Source: Duganella aceris
GTDB lineage: Bacteria > Pseudomonadota > Gammaproteobacteria > Burkholderiales > Burkholderiaceae_D
Direction: 5' to 3'
DNA: 64,000 nucleotides
Assembly (NCBI RefSeq): GCF_011090165.1
Contig: NZ_JAADJT010000011.1
Location: 223,932-287,931 of the forward strand
Position 1 is the stretch's first letter. Every line of letters begins with the position of its first letter. Under the pieces are notes generated by a model that did no database searches, had not been told where the DNA came from, and was given only the letters and a program-made list of their open reading frames with translations. This document shows, one piece after another, positions 61,127 to 64,000 of the stretch. Both the position numbers and the translations under genes were made by a program.

Positions 61127-62515
61127 TTGAGCCTTTTTAGAACGAAGAATCTGGATGACATGATCGCCACTTCCCGCAAGCCGGGCGGCCTGGCGAAGGT
61201 ACTTGGACCTTTCGACCTGATCTTGATGGGCATCGGCGCCATCGTCGGCACCGGCATTTTCGTGCTGACCGGCACCGGCGCCGTCACCGCCGGGCCGGCG
61301 CTGACGCTGTCCTTCATCGTCGCCGCGGTCGCCTGCGGTTTCGCCGCGCTGTGCTATGCCGAATTCGCCTCCACCGTCCCGGTGGCCGGCTCCATCTACA
61401 CTTATAGTTACGCCACCCTCGGCGAACTGGCCGCATGGATGATCGGCTGGGACTTGCTGCTGGAATACGGCCTGGCCACATCGGCCGTGTCGGTCGGCTG
61501 GTCCGGCTACTTCCAGTCGCTGATCTCCGGCTTCGGCATCCACTTGCCGGTCCAGCTCACCGCCGCGCCCGGCGCGCTGCCCGGCGTCACCACCTGGATC
61601 AACCTGCCCGCGCTGTGCATCATGCTGATCCTGACCGCGATGCTGAGCTGGGGCGTGCGCGAATCGGCGCGCCTGAACAACATCATGGTCGCCATCAAGA
61701 TCGGCGTCGTGTTGCTGTTCATCGCCGTCGGCTCGCGCCACGTGCAGCCGGCCAACTGGCAACCGTTCCTGCCTTACGGCTACAACGGCATGCTGAGCGC
61801 GGCCGCGCTGGTGTTCTTCGCCTTCATCGGCTTCGACGCCGTGACTTCGGCGGCGGAGGAAGTCAAACGCCCGGAGCGCGATCTGCCGATCGGCATCATC
61901 GGCTCGCTGGCCGCGTGCACGGTGCTGTACGTGGTGGTGTCGGCGATCATGACCGGCATCGTGCCGTATCAGCAGTTCCTGGGTGTGGACCATCCGGTGT
62001 CGCTGGCGTTGAAGTACGCCGGTGAAAACTGGGTCGCCGGCTTCGTCGACCTGGGCGCCATCCTCGGCATGACCACGGTGATCCTGGTGATGGCGTACGG
62101 CCAGACCCGCATCATCTTCGCGATGTCGCGCGACGGCTTGCTGCCGAAGCGGCTGTCGACGGTGCACCCGCGCTTCCACACGCCATTCTTCGCCACCTGG
62201 CTGGTCGGCATCGTGTTCGGCCTGATCGCCGCCGTGGTGCCGCTGAATGTGCTGACAGAGCTGATCAACATCGGCACCTTGGCCGCGTTTAGTCTGGTGT
62301 CGATTGCCGTCGTTATTCTGCGCAAGAAACGTCCCGACCTGAAGCGCGCGTTCCGCTGCCCAGGCGTGCCGGTGATTCCGGCGCTGGCGGTGATCTTCTG
62401 CGTGATGCTGATGACTTACCTGAGCTGGTTCACCTGGGTCGCGTTCGTGATCTGGCTGGCGATCGGACTGGTCGTGTACTTCGGCTATGCGCGCAAGCAC
62501 TCGTTGTTGAATTAA
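61127..62515 (+). CDS. APC amino-acid permease (cationic amino-acid transporter type)
   Basis: A 462-residue transporter with about twelve helices of the APC superfamily, CAT branch: LGPFDLILMGIGAIVGTGIF, FASTVPVAGSIYTYSYATLG, FFAFIGFDAVTSAAEEVKRP and MAYGQTRIIFAMSRDGLLP. Likely substrates are basic or neutral amino acids. TTG at 61127 is supported by a ggga site six bases before. It stands alone after cdaR with about 100 bases between. A possible hairpin terminator lies just after its stop. Confidence 0.9.
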   Translation: MSLFRTKNLDDMIATSRKPGGLAKVLGPFDLILMGIGAIVGTGIFVLTGTGAVTAGPALTLSFIVAAVACGFAALCYAEFASTVPVAGSIYTYSYATLGELAAWMIGWDLLLEYGLATSAVSVGWSGYFQSLISGFGIHLPVQLTAAPGALPGVTTWINLPALCIMLILTAMLSWGVRESARLNNIMVAIKIGVVLLFIAVGSRHVQPANWQPFLPYGYNGMLSAAALVFFAFIGFDAVTSAAEEVKRPERDLPIGIIGSLAACTVLYVVVSAIMTGIVPYQQFLGVDHPVSLALKYAGENWVAGFVDLGAILGMTTVILVMAYGQTRIIFAMSRDGLLPKRLSTVHPRFHTPFFATWLVGIVFGLIAAVVPLNVLTELINIGTLAAFSLVSIAVVILRKKRPDLKRAFRCPGVPVIPALAVIFCVMLMTYLSWFTWVAFVIWLAIGLVVYFGYARKHSLLN

Positions 62516-62529
62516 TCCTGCATCACTAA

Positions 62530-62557
62530 CCGGCGGGCCGCATGCGCGGTTCGCCGG
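62530..62557. terminator. GC-rich hairpin after the permease gene
   Basis: ccggcg (62530-62535) pairs with cgccgg (62552-62557), with a weaker inner stem gccgc/gcggt. It is in the gap between convergent genes. No run of T follows, so it is a weak or bidirectional terminator candidate. Confidence 0.4.
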
Positions 62558-62568
62558 CTTCTCAGCTT

Positions 62569-63195
62569 TCAAGCACTGGTGAAGGTCCGACGCATCACTT
62601 CAAGGTCGTAGGCCAGCAATAAGTCTTTGTGGCGCTCGTAAAGTCCTGCTAACGAAGGCATGTTGCGGCCAATGACGTCCATGCCCCTGTCGTCGTAGGG
62701 GTGTACGACAATTCCGTCGTTCATATTAAGAAGATATACCCGGCAGCGCGGATTGGGGCCTACTGAGGAACCGAAGTCGACGGTAAACGCACACCAAAGC
62801 AGGTTTTGCAGTTTGGAAGTGGGGACTTCAAAAGCGCAGCTTACCCAGTAACCGCTCTCATCATCGTCATCTTCATCGGTTTGAGCTTGGGCCTCCACCC
62901 AAACATCTCGAATATTGGGGATGACAATCCCGGCTACGCGAAGCTCACGTAGCTTCTCACGTAACTCAAACCGCGATGCCAGCGCGAACGTCTCCAGGTG
63001 AACGAGTATTCGCTCTTCTTTTCTAAAAACGTCATCGCAGATTGCTGTGGCTTTGCGCAGCGCAGTTAAGACCTCGCCTAATGGACTGCCGCCGCCCTCC
63101 GACAATTCAAATCTTAGCCCACCTGGAAAGTTATAAAACAGAGCGTATCGATACGGACGCCCAACAATTTCCTGAGTTGTCCTTTTAAGATTCAT
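62569..63195 (-). CDS. DUF3885-like protein
   Basis: A 208-residue cytoplasmic protein. The start RYALFYNFPGGLRFELSEGG and the end RVYLLNMNDGIVVHPYDDRG, then GLYERHKDLLLAYDLEVMRRTF match the DUF3885 pattern. An acidic loop (TDEDDDDESGYW) lies mid-protein. The function of this domain is not known; it often occurs among small accessory genes. It overlaps the upstream gene by four bases (ATGA). GC is lower than in the chromosome. Confidence 0.7.
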   Translation of the reverse strand: MNLKRTTQEIVGRPYRYALFYNFPGGLRFELSEGGGSPLGEVLTALRKATAICDDVFRKEERILVHLETFALASRFELREKLRELRVAGIVIPNIRDVWVEAQAQTDEDDDDESGYWVSCAFEVPTSKLQNLLWCAFTVDFGSSVGPNPRCRVYLLNMNDGIVVHPYDDRGMDVIGRNMPSLAGLYERHKDLLLAYDLEVMRRTFTSA

Positions 63196-63536
63196 GAGTT
63201 CAATTTCATTGCAATTTGATGGGCCATGTACAAACGTACTTCCAGTGCTGTATTAAATGACGTTGTAGATGAAAAATCTGTGATTTCGTCCAGGGCCTCG
63301 CTCAAAAGAGCATGATGCATTTCATCTGCCAGTTCCAGATAATACTCACCATTTTGAACGGTCAATACGCCTCGCTTATTCGGCACCGTAAAGTATGGTG
63401 ATAAGGGTCTACCGATATCATCCCAAAACAACCATCCGGCTGCTTCGACGTCTAATCCCTCGCAATAGGACGTGGCCTGCATCTCCGACGAAAAGGTATA
63501 TAGCGCTAGTTCATCAGTGGCAACAGCAAATATCAT
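63192..63536 (-). CDS. Small acidic hypothetical protein
   Basis: A 114-residue protein beginning MIFAVATDELALYTFSSEMQ with AAGWLFWDDIGRPLSPYFTV and ending in a helical part. ATG at 63536 is chosen for its ggag site about eight bases upstream; the frame extends to 63593 but inside the neighbour. It resembles small proteins of unknown role found beside secreted or DUF3885 partners, by memory only. It overlaps the secreted gene's end by 23 bases and the DUF3885-like gene by four, so all three are one translational unit. Confidence 0.62.
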   Translation of the reverse strand: MIFAVATDELALYTFSSEMQATSYCEGLDVEAAGWLFWDDIGRPLSPYFTVPNKRGVLTVQNGEYYLELADEMHHALLSEALDEITDFSSTTSFNTALEVRLYMAHQIAMKLNS

Positions 63537-63822
63537 AGAGACTCCAGTCACCATGTTGCTTACCGACGATAAGTTCGTCCCCATGTACGACATAGCTTAG
63601 AGACTGACATTCGGCGCCGCGCGACAGGCAGCCATCCATGTCTTCAAAAAAATAAAGTCGTGATTTCGCATCTCCTGCAACAACTGCTAAGCGACTATCT
63701 TTTAGTAGACTCGGGAATAAACCATTACGGCACATATACTCATCTGTCGTTACCGCCTTCGCGGAGTTCATAAGAAGTACGAAGCTTAGGCTGATCAAAA
63801 TTAATTTTACAAACCGCAGCAT
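63514..63822 (-). CDS. Small secreted Cys-rich hypothetical protein
   Basis: A 102-residue protein with a signal peptide (LILISLSFVLLMNSAKA). The mature part has Cys in EYMCRNGLF, GCLSRGAECQSL and a terminal ICCCH, and an SH3-like tail (YVVHGDELIVGKQHGDWSLY). The Cys-rich ending after GDW is unusual; such proteins normally continue 10-20 residues, so the end may be truncated by the overlap with the next gene. First gene of the three-gene unit. Confidence 0.58.
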   Translation of the reverse strand: MLRFVKLILISLSFVLLMNSAKAVTTDEYMCRNGLFPSLLKDSRLAVVAGDAKSRLYFFEDMDGCLSRGAECQSLSYVVHGDELIVGKQHGDWSLYDICCCH

Positions 63823-63883
63823 TTTTACTCCAAGTTTGTTCTTCTCTATTATCTGAACGACTGCAATTGGCCGAACTTGATCT

Positions 63884-63908
63884 TGCCCCCGTATAACCGG
63901 ACACGTCC
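63884..63908. repeat. Candidate terminal inverted repeat of an IS3-family element
   Basis: The 25 bases start tgcccccgtataacc and end with ggacacgtcc, the shape of IS3-family ends (TG first, cccc, then gacac). The transposase stop lies seven bases inside. The other end is beyond the window, so the exact boundary is inferred. Confidence 0.5.
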
Positions 63909-63914
63909 TATCGC

Positions 63915-64000
63915 TTAGTTAGCGCCGCTTTCTTGAGCCCGGCGCGCCAGCTCCCTCCTGAACATGCGAGGAGATTTCAACTTCAACGACGAATGCGGAT
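63915..64000 (-). mobile_element. IS3-family transposase (OrfB) C-terminal end, cut by window edge
   Basis: The last 27 codons on the minus strand read PHSSLKLKSPRMF then RRELARRAQESGAN and stop at TAA 63917-63915. PHSSL is the C-terminal signature of IS3-family integrase-type transposases (usually N-x-RPHSAL). The rest of the element lies beyond 64000. It is inserted beside the AT-richer three-gene unit, which supports this end being an accessory region. Confidence 0.68.

Overview
The window reads as chromosomal DNA of a high-GC betaproteobacterium, most likely family Oxalobacteraceae (Massilia, Duganella or Janthinobacterium type). This rests on protein content only: a cytochrome bo3 operon joined to SURF1 and a RegB/RegA-type pair, large hybrid sensor kinases, TonB-dependent receptors, secreted polysaccharide enzymes and many c-di-GMP proteins. 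No rRNA, tRNA or CRISPR array was recognised. Gene density is high and many neighbours overlap by 1-8 bases.

Left part (0-15.3 kb): the end of an EAL protein, a TonB receptor, a chemotaxis receptor, and a four-gene SiaABCD-like phosphosignalling module (PP2C phosphatase, kinase, small phosphoprotein, diguanylate cyclase). These are followed by a YjjJ-type HipA kinase, a 2-hydroxyacid dehydrogenase and a 1,680-residue propeller hybrid kinase. Respiratory part (15.3-24.2 kb): a tightly overlapped leftward operon cyoABCD-SURF1-regB-regA-thpR, with a divergent MFS transporter. Two long palindromes with the same GGGGTCAG ends lie at 15.3 and 24.2 kb.

Middle (24.2-33.3 kb): a ketopantoate-reductase-like gene, an ECF sigma factor, a wrecked chemotaxis receptor, PPK2 and two VOC proteins. 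From about 28.9 to 32.7 kb follows a decayed, partly AT-rich accessory stretch with a frameshifted DUF4844-like gene and a second fragment of it 3 kb away, a broken acetyltransferase, small membrane or lipoprotein genes and a duplicated upstream sequence.

Catabolic part (33.3-62.5 kb): a GH92 mannosidase with an RpiR regulator; a YheO-type regulator divergent from an exported RidA, a Tat-type M19 dipeptidase-like protein, an exported amidohydrolase and an amino-acid permease (the best candidate here for an undescribed pathway); TspO; a TonB receptor followed directly by a 7TM hybrid kinase and a GGDEF response regulator; a D-serine-deaminase-like enzyme; a PL26-like/DUF6250 protein; another hybrid kinase; a glycerate kinase/MFS/CdaR cluster; and an APC permease. 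The right edge (62.6-64 kb) is a three-gene overlapping unit of unknown function next to the end of an IS3-family insertion sequence.
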